64,000 bases of DNA from Flavobacterium sp. JAD_PAG50586_2 (GTDB taxonomy: Bacteria > Bacteroidota > Bacteroidia > Flavobacteriales > Flavobacteriaceae), in assembly GCA_023213215.1 (NCBI GenBank), contig CP096136.1, positions 1,736,001 to 1,800,000 of the forward strand, given 5' to 3'. The notes below the pieces were generated by a model that saw only the letters and a list, made by a program, of their open reading frames with translations, was not told the origin of the DNA and made no database searches. The stretch's first letter is position 1. Each line of letters opens with the position of its first letter. Below, piece by piece: positions 44,236-52,987 of this stretch. Position numbers and translations under genes: made by a program.

Positions 44236-45582
44236 ATGTTTAAAAAAATACTAATTGCCAATAGAGGGGAAATTGCACTTCGTGTAATCAGAACCTGTCG
44301 TGAAATGGGCATCAAGACTGTAGCGGTTTACTCTACTGCTGATGCGGAAAGTTTACACGTAAAATTCGCAGACGAAGCAGTTTGCATTGGTCCTCCGCCA
44401 AGTAATCTTTCTTATCTTAAAATGTCGAATATTATTGCGGCTGCTGAAATCACCAATGCAGATGCAATCCATCCGGGATATGGTTTTCTTTCTGAAAACG
44501 CAAAATTCTCTAAGATCTGCCAGGAGCATGGTATCAAATTCATTGGTGCTTCACCTGAAATGATCGACAGAATGGGAGACAAGGCATCTGCTAAAGCTAC
44601 TATGAAAGCTGCGGGAGTTCCATGTGTTCCTGGTTCTGAGGGATTGTTGGAATCTTATGAGCAGGCTAAAAAACTTTCTAAGGAAATGGGCTATCCGGTA
44701 ATGCTTAAGGCAACAGCTGGTGGTGGTGGAAAAGGAATGCGTGCTGTTTGGAAAGAAGATGAACTTTTGAAAGCTTGGGAAGGTGCCCGTCAGGAATCTG
44801 CTGCGGCTTTCGGGAATGACGGAATGTATTTGGAGAAATTGATCGAAGAACCAAGACACATCGAAATACAGGTGGTTGGAGATTCATACGGAAAGGCATG
44901 TCACTTATCTGAAAGAGATTGCTCAGTACAACGTCGTCATCAAAAATTAACAGAGGAAACGCCTTCGCCATTCATGACCGACGAATTGCGCCATAAGATG
45001 GGAGAAGCTGCAGTAAAAGCTGCTGAGTTTATCAAATATGAAGGCGCAGGGACGGTTGAGTTCCTTGTAGACAAGCATAGGAATTTCTATTTTATGGAAA
45101 TGAATACGCGTATTCAGGTGGAGCATCCGATTACGGAGCAGGTTATTGATTATGACTTGATTCGTGAGCAAATATTGGTTGCTGCCGGAGTGCCAATTTC
45201 GGGTAAAAACTATTTGCCGCAATTGCATTCTATCGAATGCCGTATCAATGCTGAAGATCCTTATAATGATTTTAGGCCTTCGCCAGGAAAAATCACAACA
45301 TTGCATGCTCCGGGAGGTCATGGAATACGTTTGGATACTCACGTTTACGCGGGTTACACCATTCCGCCGAATTATGATTCGATGATTGCTAAGTTGATTA
45401 CGACGGCTCAGACCAGACAGGAAGCTATCAATAAAATGAAGCGTGCTTTGGATGAATTCGTGATTGAGGGAATCAAAACTACGATTCCTTTCCACAGGCA
45501 ACTGATGGATGAGCCGGATTATGTAGCCGGAAATTATACTACGAAGTTTATGGAGAGTTTTAAGATGAACGATCCGGAATAA
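44236..45582 (+). CDS. accC: Biotin carboxylase subunit of acetyl-CoA carboxylase
   Basis: A 448-residue ATP-grasp enzyme carboxylating biotin on AccB. It starts [20 protein letters not shown]; the glycine-rich ATP loop [14 protein letters not shown], biotin/bicarbonate region [18 protein letters not shown] and [16 protein letters not shown] are all present. The start at 44236 is preferred over an in-frame TTG at 44212. Confidence 0.97.
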   Translation: MFKKILIANRGEIALRVIRTCREMGIKTVAVYSTADAESLHVKFADEAVCIGPPPSNLSYLKMSNIIAAAEITNADAIHPGYGFLSENAKFSKICQEHGIKFIGASPEMIDRMGDKASAKATMKAAGVPCVPGSEGLLESYEQAKKLSKEMGYPVMLKATAGGGGKGMRAVWKEDELLKAWEGARQESAAAFGNDGMYLEKLIEEPRHIEIQVVGDSYGKACHLSERDCSVQRRHQKLTEETPSPFMTDELRHKMGEAAVKAAEFIKYEGAGTVEFLVDKHRNFYFMEMNTRIQVEHPITEQVIDYDLIREQILVAAGVPISGKNYLPQLHSIECRINAEDPYNDFRPSPGKITTLHAPGGHGIRLDTHVYAGYTIPPNYDSMIAKLITTAQTRQEAINKMKRALDEFVIEGIKTTIPFHRQLMDEPDYVAGNYTTKFMESFKMNDPE

Positions 45583-45587
45583 ATAAG

Positions 45588-45620
45588 AAGCCCTACTGAG
45601 AAGTGGGGCTTTTGTTTTTT
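45588..45620 (+). terminator. Terminator of accC (part of a 43-bp repeat)
   Basis: AAGCCCTAC / GTGGGGCTT stem with one U-G pair, followed by TTGTTTTTTTT. The stretch 45578-45620 is repeated with one mismatch at 46320-46362. Confidence 0.85.
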
Positions 45621-45680
45621 TTAACGTCTTATAGAAAAGTTAATTAACGTTTTGTAAGTAATATCAGATTTTGATAATTA

Positions 45681-45688
45681 TAGATTTG
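45681..45688 (+). promoter_or_regulatory. -7 box of outer-membrane barrel gene
   Basis: TAGATTTG, 25 bp before the ATG. Confidence 0.4.
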
Positions 45689-45712
45689 CCATCTAATCAA
45701 AAATGAATAAAC

Positions 45713-46285
45713 ATGAAAAAAATTATTTTGGCAATGGCAATCCTTAGTGTTGGAATGACCCAGGCACAGCAAAGAGAAAAAGGGACAATCGAATTAAGTC
45801 CTAAGATTGGTTTTACGATTTCAGATTTTTCGGGAAGTGGTGCTTCTGACAACGATGCCGTCTCGTCCTTAAGTATTGGCGTTGGAGCTGATTATTATTT
45901 GAATAATCGTTGGAGCATCCGTTCAGGATTGCATTATCAAACGATGGGATCGGATATTGATGATACTATTCTTGGGCTGAGCTATCTGACTATTCCGTTA
46001 AATGTTAATTGGCACTTTGGCAAAACAAGAAAATGGAACCTGAATTTTGGTCCCAGCGTTGGGTTTCTAACTTATGCTAAACTGGGAGACGTTGATGTCA
46101 AAGATACTTTTAATGAAGTTCAAGTTGGATTGAATGTTGGAATTGGATATAAATTTGAGTTAACTAAAAAGGTAAGCCTTTTAGTAGATTACCAAGGAAT
46201 GGCCGGATTAAGTAATGCTACAAAAGATGGAAATATTAAAAATAATTACGGTTCCTTAAATGTGGGAGCAGTTTTCAAATTATAA
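45713..46285 (+). CDS. PorT-like outer-membrane beta-barrel protein
   Basis: A 190-residue protein with a signal peptide ending GMTQAQ and eight or so alternating amphipathic strands (SSLSIGVGADYYLNNRWSIR, WNLNFGPSVGFLTYAKLG, VQVGLNVGIGYKFELTKKVS) ending GAVFKL, with the C-terminal hydrophobic/aromatic pattern of outer-membrane barrels. The family (outer membrane beta-barrel, PorT/OprF-like) has no assigned function here. The gene lies between two copies of the same terminator. Confidence 0.85.
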   Translation: MKKIILAMAILSVGMTQAQQREKGTIELSPKIGFTISDFSGSGASDNDAVSSLSIGVGADYYLNNRWSIRSGLHYQTMGSDIDDTILGLSYLTIPLNVNWHFGKTRKWNLNFGPSVGFLTYAKLGDVDVKDTFNEVQVGLNVGIGYKFELTKKVSLLVDYQGMAGLSNATKDGNIKNNYGSLNVGAVFKL

Positions 46286-46319
46286 TATTTCTTTACAGGC
46301 AATTAAATGGATGTGCCGT

Positions 46320-46362
46320 AATAAATAAGAAGCCCTGCTGAGAAGTGGGGCTTTTGTTTTTT
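46320..46362 (+). terminator. Terminator of barrel gene, copy 2 of the 43-bp repeat
   Basis: Differs from 45578-45620 at one base (loop side of the stem, GCCCTGC for GCCCTAC). It starts 34 bp after the barrel stop. Confidence 0.85.
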
Positions 46363-46425
46363 AGGGTTCTCGATACATTTCGAACGGAGTTCGAAACACT
46401 CGAACTGACGACCCTCTTATTTCCC

Positions 46426-46782
46426 TTACTCTTTTTCTTTTTTAGGCTTGTTGATGAATTCTGCGACTTCTTTTAGCTTGTCTAATGGGAGTGTTTTGAT
46501 TGTTTGTGTCCAGTCGAATGTTGTGGGTTTTGCTTTTAGCTTGTTTAGCGGATGTGTTTCGGGTACTATGTTGGTGCTGCCTGGCTTGAAAACTAACAGG
46601 TCATTGGGTTCACAGTGTAGAATTTCGCATAGCTTTTCAATGTGATCTAAGCGTATGGCACGGGAGTAGCCGTTTACGATGTCGTTGGCTGTGTGTGGAG
46701 AAATACCGGCTTTTACTAAAAAAGAATAGGGTCTTTCTATTTGGCGGGTCTTGCAGATTTCGGTTACGTTTAAATATAACAT
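46426..46782 (-). CDS. Cro/C1-type helix-turn-helix regulator
   Basis: A 118-residue protein. Residues about 5-65 form an XRE/HTH_26-type domain (TEICKTRQIERPYSFLVKAG, SPHTANDIVNGYSRAIRLDH, KLCEILHCEPNDLLVF). The C-terminus (about 70-118) is a small extension of unknown role (TIKTLPLDKLKEVAEFINKP). Probably autoregulated through the inverted repeat just upstream. Confidence 0.8.
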   Translation of the reverse strand: MLYLNVTEICKTRQIERPYSFLVKAGISPHTANDIVNGYSRAIRLDHIEKLCEILHCEPNDLLVFKPGSTNIVPETHPLNKLKAKPTTFDWTQTIKTLPLDKLKEVAEFINKPKKEKE

Positions 46783-46798
46783 GGTATTTTCGTTTAAA

Positions 46799-46825
46799 TG
46801 ATACTTACTTATTGAGGTAGTATCA
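46799..46825. promoter_or_regulatory. Inverted repeat upstream of HTH gene, in a 376-bp gap
   Basis: TGATACT (46799-46805) and AGTATCA (46819-46825) are exact inverses 13 bp apart, starting 17 bp before the HTH ATG. The rest of 46826-47158 is AT-rich; it holds a TATATTTG -7 box at 47134-47141 for the next gene and nothing else recognisable. Confidence 0.5.
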
Positions 46826-47158
46826 AATAGTATTCCAAAACAAGCAAAAACATATAATTAACTAGTAAGCAGTTAGTTAAAATGTGCAATAATTGTAAAT
46901 AAATGTGTAATATTCATTAAATAAAGTGAATGTTCCTTAAATAAGGCAGTAGTGAGTTTGTATACTCGTGTAAACAGCGGATATAATAATGAAATTAATA
47001 TCTCTATGTGTGTAACAATTTTATTTATAAGTGAAAGAATACTGTATAAAGTGGAATGTACTTTGATTAAAATCGAATGATTTATCCGAAAGCAGATTTA
47101 ATAGTAGGGAATTCTATTCTAAAGGATTTTGTATATATTTGGGATTCAAATTATTATT

Positions 47159-48436
47159 ATGAAAAAACTTTACATTCTATTACTTGTTGTGTTTGTTGGA
47201 TTTGTTGGGAATGCACAATTTAGCTATCCGAGCACTATTTGTATTAATTCTCCAAGTGTTATGCCGGACTTTGCGCCTAACACAAATATGGGCGGTACTT
47301 TTTCTTCTTCTCCCGGCCTTTTAATCAATCCTGTGACCGGAGAGATTAATCCCGGTGCTTCAGCTCCTGGGACTTATTTAGTTTTTTATACAGTTACTGC
47401 CGGACCACCGGACTTCATAACCCAGACTTATGCCCGAACAGTAATCATAACTCCGCCGGTGGTTTCTCAATTTACTTCCATTGCTCCGGTTTGTTTTGGA
47501 GGGGCGGCGCCTATATTGCCTCCTACTTCAATCAACGGTATTACAGGAACATGGTCGCCGGTATCTATTAGCAGTACTGCTTCTGCTACTTATACTTTTA
47601 CTCCGAACTCCGGTCAATGCGCTGCTTCTACCACAATGAGTGTCACCGTATTTTCGGCCTATGCTCCTTTTATTGAAAGTGCTAGTGGGTTGAACACGGT
47701 TTATGTAGATGAGAATAATCAGGTGGTTGTGCCTTTAGAGTTAGTGTCTGAGATGCCTGAGGGATATGGCTATCAATGGTATGAGGATATTACACTGATT
47801 CCTGAAGTAACGGGAGCTAACTATACTGTAAATACCGCATCGTTGACGGGAAGCCCGCGTTCTTACAGAATTTATGTCACTCATGCCGATACCGGATGCC
47901 ACAACTTTTCCAGTCAATTTATGGTTTATCAATCTGGTGGAACACCGCCACCCTTTGCGGACCGCAATCAAAACCTACCTTCGGGAGCTACTTTGGCAGA
48001 TATCATAGTTTCCGGAACCGAAGTGCGATGGTATGCTTCAGCAAATGACAAGAATAATAACACGGTTAATTCTGTTCCTTTGCCCATGAGTACTCTATTA
48101 GTTGACAATGCTACTTACTATGCATCGCAAACCATAAATGGTAGTGAGAGTGTGGAAAGGTTGCCGGTTACTGTGCAATTGGTATTAGGGATTGGAGAAA
48201 ACGAGTTAGCATCGGTAAGCTATTTTCCGAACCCTGTTAAAAACAGTTTGACCATAAAAGCATTAAATACAATAGATACTATTTCTGTAATTAACCTGCT
48301 TGGGCAGGTATTGAAAACAACCACGCACAACCAGGCTGAGGTTATTGAAAATATGAGTGAGTTTGGTGCGGGCACTTATTTTATAAGAGTAAGCTCGGGA
48401 AGCAGGACGGAAGTGTTTAAAGTTGTTAAACAATAA
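47159..48436 (+). CDS. T9SS type A sorting-domain protein
   Basis: A 425-residue secreted protein. Signal peptide KKLYILLLVVFVGFVGNAQ; PKD/Ig-like or gliding-motility-type repeats in the middle (e.g. YTFTPNSGQCAASTTMSVTV and YASQTINGSESVERLPVTVQ); and a C-terminal T9SS sorting domain FPNPVKNSLTIKALNTIDTI ... GTYFIRVSSGSRTEVFKVVK. It is exported across the outer membrane by the Bacteroidota type IX system. No enzymatic motif. The start at 47159 follows a TATATTTG box at 47134. Confidence 0.88.
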   Translation: MKKLYILLLVVFVGFVGNAQFSYPSTICINSPSVMPDFAPNTNMGGTFSSSPGLLINPVTGEINPGASAPGTYLVFYTVTAGPPDFITQTYARTVIITPPVVSQFTSIAPVCFGGAAPILPPTSINGITGTWSPVSISSTASATYTFTPNSGQCAASTTMSVTVFSAYAPFIESASGLNTVYVDENNQVVVPLELVSEMPEGYGYQWYEDITLIPEVTGANYTVNTASLTGSPRSYRIYVTHADTGCHNFSSQFMVYQSGGTPPPFADRNQNLPSGATLADIIVSGTEVRWYASANDKNNNTVNSVPLPMSTLLVDNATYYASQTINGSESVERLPVTVQLVLGIGENELASVSYFPNPVKNSLTIKALNTIDTISVINLLGQVLKTTTHNQAEVIENMSEFGAGTYFIRVSSGSRTEVFKVVKQ

Positions 48437-48445
48437 AATTCATAG

Positions 48446-48474
48446 GCCCAGCTTAAAGTTGGGCTTTCTTTTTT
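48446..48474 (+). terminator. Terminator after first T9SS protein
   Basis: GCCCAGCTT / AGTTGGGC stem (one G-U) followed by TTTCTTTTTT. Confidence 0.75.
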
Positions 48475-48490
48475 GCCAGAATGTTTTACT

Positions 48491-48498
48491 TATATTTG
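48491..48498 (+). promoter_or_regulatory. -7 box of the LRR protein gene
   Basis: TATATTTG, 17 bp before the ATG at 48516; the 50 bp from here into the signal peptide are nearly the same as before 47159. Confidence 0.5.
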
Positions 48499-48515
48499 TC
48501 CTTCAAATTATTACT

Positions 48516-50924
48516 ATGAAAAAACTTTACATTTTATTGGTTGTTGCTTTTGTCGGATTTATTGGGAATGCTCAGATCATTAACTTTCCTGATGCGAATT
48601 TTAAGGCTAAGCTTTTGTCTGCATCCGCAATTAATAATCATATAGCGATCAGTACAGGAGGAGCATGGATGACGATTGATGCTGATGGTGATGGTGAAAT
48701 CCAAGTTAGTGAAGCAGCTTTGGTTAGCATATTAAATTTAAGCCCCAATACTGCCAATAGTGAAATTTCTGATTTAACTGGCTTATCTTATTTAACTGGC
48801 TTAACAGATCTTGATTGTGGTAATAATACGCTTTTGACTTTTGACAGGAGTGTGCTTGGGGACTACACCAAGTTGGTATCGTTACGTTTACAACTTAACA
48901 GTTTGACCAGTGTTAATGTAAGCGGAATGACTAACCTTCGCTTTTTAGAAGTGAATGATAACAATTTAACTTCTTTGGATATAACTGGACTGAATAGCCT
49001 TGAATCTTTAAATTGTTTTTATAATCAGATTACAAGTTTGACAGCTACCAGTAACCTTAAGCGTTTAAACTGTAACTGGAATCCTATTACAAATCTGAAC
49101 CTTGACAACTGTACCAGCCTTGTAGATTTAAATTGTGTTCAAAATCAGCTAAGTTCCTTAAATATAAACCATATCACAACCCTTCAATATGTAGATTGTT
49201 ATTTTAATCAACTGACAAGTTTGGCAGTCAATAATTTAGACTCACTCGTTGCCTTGAATTGTTCCCATAATCAAATTACATCATTTGATGTCGCTGGTAT
49301 GAATGAACTGATGAATTTTAGTTGCGCAAACAATTTACTTACAGAACTGGATGTGTCACAAGCACCGAAGGTAAGTGGTCCGAATTGTAGTTACAACCCT
49401 AATCTGGCAACATTAAATACTAAGAACGGAAGAGGATCAAGCCCTTATTTTGAAAGCTGTCCTGCTCTGCGCTACATTTGTGTGGATGCTGGTGCACTGG
49501 ATACTGTTAATAGCCGGATACAAACTTATGGCTATACTAACTGCTTTGCCAATACTTATTGTTCATTTATTCCGGGAGGAACTTTTTATAGCATACTTGG
49601 GAAAAACAAATTTGATGCTAATACAAATGGATGCGATGATGCAGATTATGCCATGCCGAATTTGAAAGTCAAGTTTTTAAATGGTTCAACTTCGAGTACT
49701 GTAATTTCTGATTACTTTGGAGAGTTTAAACATGATGTACAGTCGGGAACCCATGTATTGACTCCGGTATTGGAGAATCCGACCTATTATACTGTTTCGC
49801 CTGCATCAGTGAGCATTGGTTTTCCTGCTACCGCCAGTCCGGTAACGCAAAACTTCTGCATTACTGCCAATGGCAGCCATCCCGATTTGGAAATAGCTCT
49901 TTATCCTACCTCAAGTGCACGTCCCGGATTTAGCGGAGGTTATGTTCTTATTTATAAGAATAAGGGAAATGTAATCCAAAGTGGTTCCGTCACTTTTACA
50001 TATGATGGTACAAAAATGCAGTATGTTTCAGGTTCGGCAGTTATAACGAGCCAGACTGCCAATTCGATTACGTGGAATTTTACTAATCTTAATGCACTGG
50101 TTTCTAGGTATATTAATTTAAATTTCAGGGTTAATTCCCCTACCGATACTCCGGCTGTGAATGGTGGAGATTTCCTGAATTTTACCGCAACTGTAACAGG
50201 CCTGACGGATGAAGTGCCTGCGGATAATACTACGACTATGAGACAGGATGTAATTAATTCTTATGACCCTAATGACAAAGTTTGTACCGAAGGGCCTACT
50301 ATCGGTACGGCAATGATTGGGAAATACCTGCATTACATCATAAGGTTTGAAAATAATGGAACGGCAAATGCTGAAAATATAGTGGTAAAGGATTTGATTA
50401 ACACAATTGATTTTGATATAAACTCGTTAATGCCATTACATGCAAGCCATCCATTTGCAACAAGAATTACAGGCACCGGTATCGTGGAATTTATATTCGA
50501 GAATATTAACCTTCCGTTTGACAATGCCAATAATGATGGTTATATCGCATTCAAAATCAAGACAAGGACATCGTTGAACTTGGGAAGTGTAGTGAGGAAT
50601 TATGCCCAAATTTATTTTGATTATAATTTTCCAATCACTACCAATAATTATAGAACGACCGTTGTAGCACTAGGCAATCAGGATTTTGAATTCAATAATG
50701 TGTTTACTCTTTCTCCAGTACCGGCTAAAGAGATGCTTACGATTACTGCTAAACAGGATGTGATCATGAATTCGGCAAGTATCTATAACACACTTGGCCA
50801 ATTGGTACATGTGATTACAGATCCAAAGGAAAACATTGATGTTTCAGAACTGAATGACGGAAATTATTTTATCAGGATATTTACTGATAAGGGAAGTGCC
50901 ACAGGTAAGTTTATAAAAGAATAA
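48516..50924 (+). CDS. Leucine-rich-repeat T9SS surface protein
   Basis: An 802-residue secreted protein. After the signal peptide, residues 40-60 carry an EF-hand/dockerin-like loop (DADGDGEIQVSE). From about 80 to 330 are ~20-residue leucine-rich repeats of the LxxLxCxxNxLTSLdv type (e.g. LVDLNCVQNQLSSLNINHIT). Next is a carboxypeptidase-regulatory-like segment (GKNKFDANTNGCDDADYAMP) and a DUF7619-like region beginning YDPNDKVCTEG. It ends with a T9SS sorting domain (LSPVPAKEMLTITAKQDVIM). Probably an adhesin or cell-surface interaction protein; ligand unknown. The start at 48516 is chosen over an upstream frame extension. Confidence 0.9.
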   Translation: MKKLYILLVVAFVGFIGNAQIINFPDANFKAKLLSASAINNHIAISTGGAWMTIDADGDGEIQVSEAALVSILNLSPNTANSEISDLTGLSYLTGLTDLDCGNNTLLTFDRSVLGDYTKLVSLRLQLNSLTSVNVSGMTNLRFLEVNDNNLTSLDITGLNSLESLNCFYNQITSLTATSNLKRLNCNWNPITNLNLDNCTSLVDLNCVQNQLSSLNINHITTLQYVDCYFNQLTSLAVNNLDSLVALNCSHNQITSFDVAGMNELMNFSCANNLLTELDVSQAPKVSGPNCSYNPNLATLNTKNGRGSSPYFESCPALRYICVDAGALDTVNSRIQTYGYTNCFANTYCSFIPGGTFYSILGKNKFDANTNGCDDADYAMPNLKVKFLNGSTSSTVISDYFGEFKHDVQSGTHVLTPVLENPTYYTVSPASVSIGFPATASPVTQNFCITANGSHPDLEIALYPTSSARPGFSGGYVLIYKNKGNVIQSGSVTFTYDGTKMQYVSGSAVITSQTANSITWNFTNLNALVSRYINLNFRVNSPTDTPAVNGGDFLNFTATVTGLTDEVPADNTTTMRQDVINSYDPNDKVCTEGPTIGTAMIGKYLHYIIRFENNGTANAENIVVKDLINTIDFDINSLMPLHASHPFATRITGTGIVEFIFENINLPFDNANNDGYIAFKIKTRTSLNLGSVVRNYAQIYFDYNFPITTNNYRTTVVALGNQDFEFNNVFTLSPVPAKEMLTITAKQDVIMNSASIYNTLGQLVHVITDPKENIDVSELNDGNYFIRIFTDKGSATGKFIKE

Positions 50925-50932
50925 ATTTTCAA

Positions 50933-50975
50933 ATAAAGGAAGAGCCCAACTTTAAGTTGGGCTTTTCCTTTATAG
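50933..50975. terminator. Bidirectional terminator between LRR and S9 genes
   Basis: AGCCCAACTT / AAGTTGGGCT 10-bp perfect stem, extended by AAAGGAA / TTCCTTT, between convergent genes. Confidence 0.85.
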
Positions 50976-50982
50976 CACTTTA

Positions 50983-52892
50983 TTACAAAGTCTCTTTCAA
51001 CCATTTGTAGAATTCACGCTGCCATACCAAACCATTCTGTGGTTTTAAAACCCAGTGGTTTTCTTCAGGCAAGTATAGGAAACGGCTTTTTATACCACGA
51101 ATCTGCGCTGCCTGGAAAGCTTCCTGGCCTTGTCCGATTGGCACACGGAAGTCTTTTCCGCCCTGGATGATTAGGATTGGCGTATTCCATTTGTCTACAT
51201 AGTTGATTGGGTTGAACTGATTGTATGCTTTTTGTGCAATAGCATTGTCTTTTTCCCAATAAGCACCGCCGAAATCGAAGTAATTGAAGAAAACCTCTTC
51301 TGTTGTTCCGAACATGCTTTGTGTATTGAAAACACCGTCGTGAGCAATGAATGTTTTAAAACGGTTGTTGTGGATTCCGGCTAAGAAGAAAGCAGAATAG
51401 CCTCCGTAACTAGCACCAACGCAACCCAATCGGGTTTTGTCTACATAGGATTCTTTGGACACATCGTCAATCGCTGAAAGGTAATCATCCATAACCTGTC
51501 CGCCCCAATCTTTTGAGATTTGTTCGTTCCAGGCCTGACCTTGTCCGTACATTCCTCTTCTGTTTGGAGCTACAACAATATAGCCTTGTGAAGCCATTAA
51601 AGAAAAATTCCAACGGAAAGAATAGAACTGCGTTAACGGAGATTGTGGTCCACCCTGGCAGTATAGCAATGTTGGGTATTTTTTGGTTTTATCGAAGTTT
51701 GGTGGAAGGATTACCCAAACCAACATTTTTTTATTGTCGGTTGTAGTTACATATCTTCTTTCATATTTAGGCAATGACAGTTTGCTGTATGCGTCGTTAT
51801 TGGTTTTGGTAAGCTGAAGGAATGTTTTTTCTTTAGGTTATAAGAATAGATTTCGGCTGCATGATTCATATCGGTTCTGGTTACAATCACATTCCCGCCT
51901 GAGAAACCTACGATATCGTGAACATCAAAATCGCCAGAAGTAACCTGTTTCACTGTTACCGCAATTTTTGTCAGGCCTGGAAAATTCACTTCGAATAACT
52001 GCATTGTTCCGTCAACTGCTGCTATGAAGTAGACTTTTTTATTATCTGCGCTCCATTTAAAGCTTTCCACAGAACCATCCCAATTGGCGGTTAGGTTGAT
52101 CGTCATTCCTTTGAAGCTTACGATAATGTCATTTTTATCTGCCTCGTAGCCATCGCGTTTCATTTGTAACCACGTTAAATCCCCGTTTGGAGAGAAGGCC
52201 GGATTTGTATCGTAGCCAGGATTGTTTTCGGTTAGGTTTTTGGTTGTTTTGGTTTCGATGTTGTATTCGTAAAGGTCTGTATTTGTTGACAAGGCATAAG
52301 CAGTGCCCGATTTCTTTTTACATACATAAATAATGTTCCTGCTGTTTGGAGCCCAAATGTAATCTTCGTCGCCACCAAAAGGTTTTTGAGGAGAATCATA
52401 AGGTTCGCCTTTCATGATATCAAAAGCCTTTGCTTTATCGCCTTTATTAAGTTTGCAAAAAACGTGATTGTGTGTTCCGTCATTCCAGGTGTCCCAATGA
52501 CGATAATCCAATCCGTCATAGATTTGTGCTTGCGATTTGTCTAATTCAGGATAGTAATCTTTTCCCAGTACTTTTTCAACTTTGACTTCCTGAGTGGATA
52601 AAACATATAATCCGTCTGGCGATAAGCTTTTGTCTGTCAATAACTCTTTAGTCTGATCTTCGGTGACTTCTAAAGCAGTTCCGCCTGTTAAAGCAACCGT
52701 ATAAAACTTAGAGTTTGATTTATTTTCTTCCATGGAAGGAGTTGACACCTTATAGACTAAAGTTTTTCCGTCTTTTGAAATTCCAAGAGCTGAAACCCGG
52801 CCTAATTTCCATAAAGTTTCCGGAGATAAAACCTCCTGTGCCGATGCTGTGATGCTCATTGCGCTAACGATTAAAAAAAGTATTCTCTTCAT
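50983..52892 (-). CDS. S9 family peptidase (prolyl oligopeptidase type), frame broken near 51825
   Basis: Restored length is 636 residues. Signal peptide (ILFLIVSAMSITASAQ), a beta-propeller N-terminal domain (about 25-370) and an alpha/beta hydrolase domain with Ser in GCVGASYGGYSAFF, Asp in IIQGGKDFRVP and His in LPEENHWVLK. As given, the frame is lost after EIYSYNLKKK; the T run at 51825-51830 needs a seventh base (A on the coding strand), giving TFLQLTKTNNDAYSKLSLPK and reaching the next frame's KYERRYVTTTDNKKMLVW. Periplasmic dipeptidyl/acylaminoacyl-peptidase-type enzymes; exact specificity unknown. Confidence 0.93.
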
Positions 52893-52926
52893 TATTTAAT
52901 ATGATTTTTTGAAGGGCTAAAAGTAA

Positions 52927-52934
52927 CAAATATA
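52927..52934 (-). promoter_or_regulatory. -7 box of S9 peptidase gene
   Basis: TATATTTG on the minus strand, 34 bp before the ATG. Confidence 0.45.
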
Positions 52935-52942
52935 ATTAATAA

Positions 52943-52972
52943 AAAAGGCCACACTTTTCAGTATGGCCTTTT
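52943..52972 (-). terminator. Terminator of the metalloprotease gene
   Basis: AAAAGGCCA / TGGCCTTTT stem with 12-base loop; on the minus strand it is followed by TTTTTTATT. It ends just upstream of the S9 promoter. Confidence 0.75.
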
Positions 52973-52987
52973 AGTTTTAGTTAAAAT

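Noticed and set aside
44947..45501. 184-residue antisense frame inside accC
   Set aside because: Shadow frame, low-complexity histidine/arginine-rich translation, no promoter.
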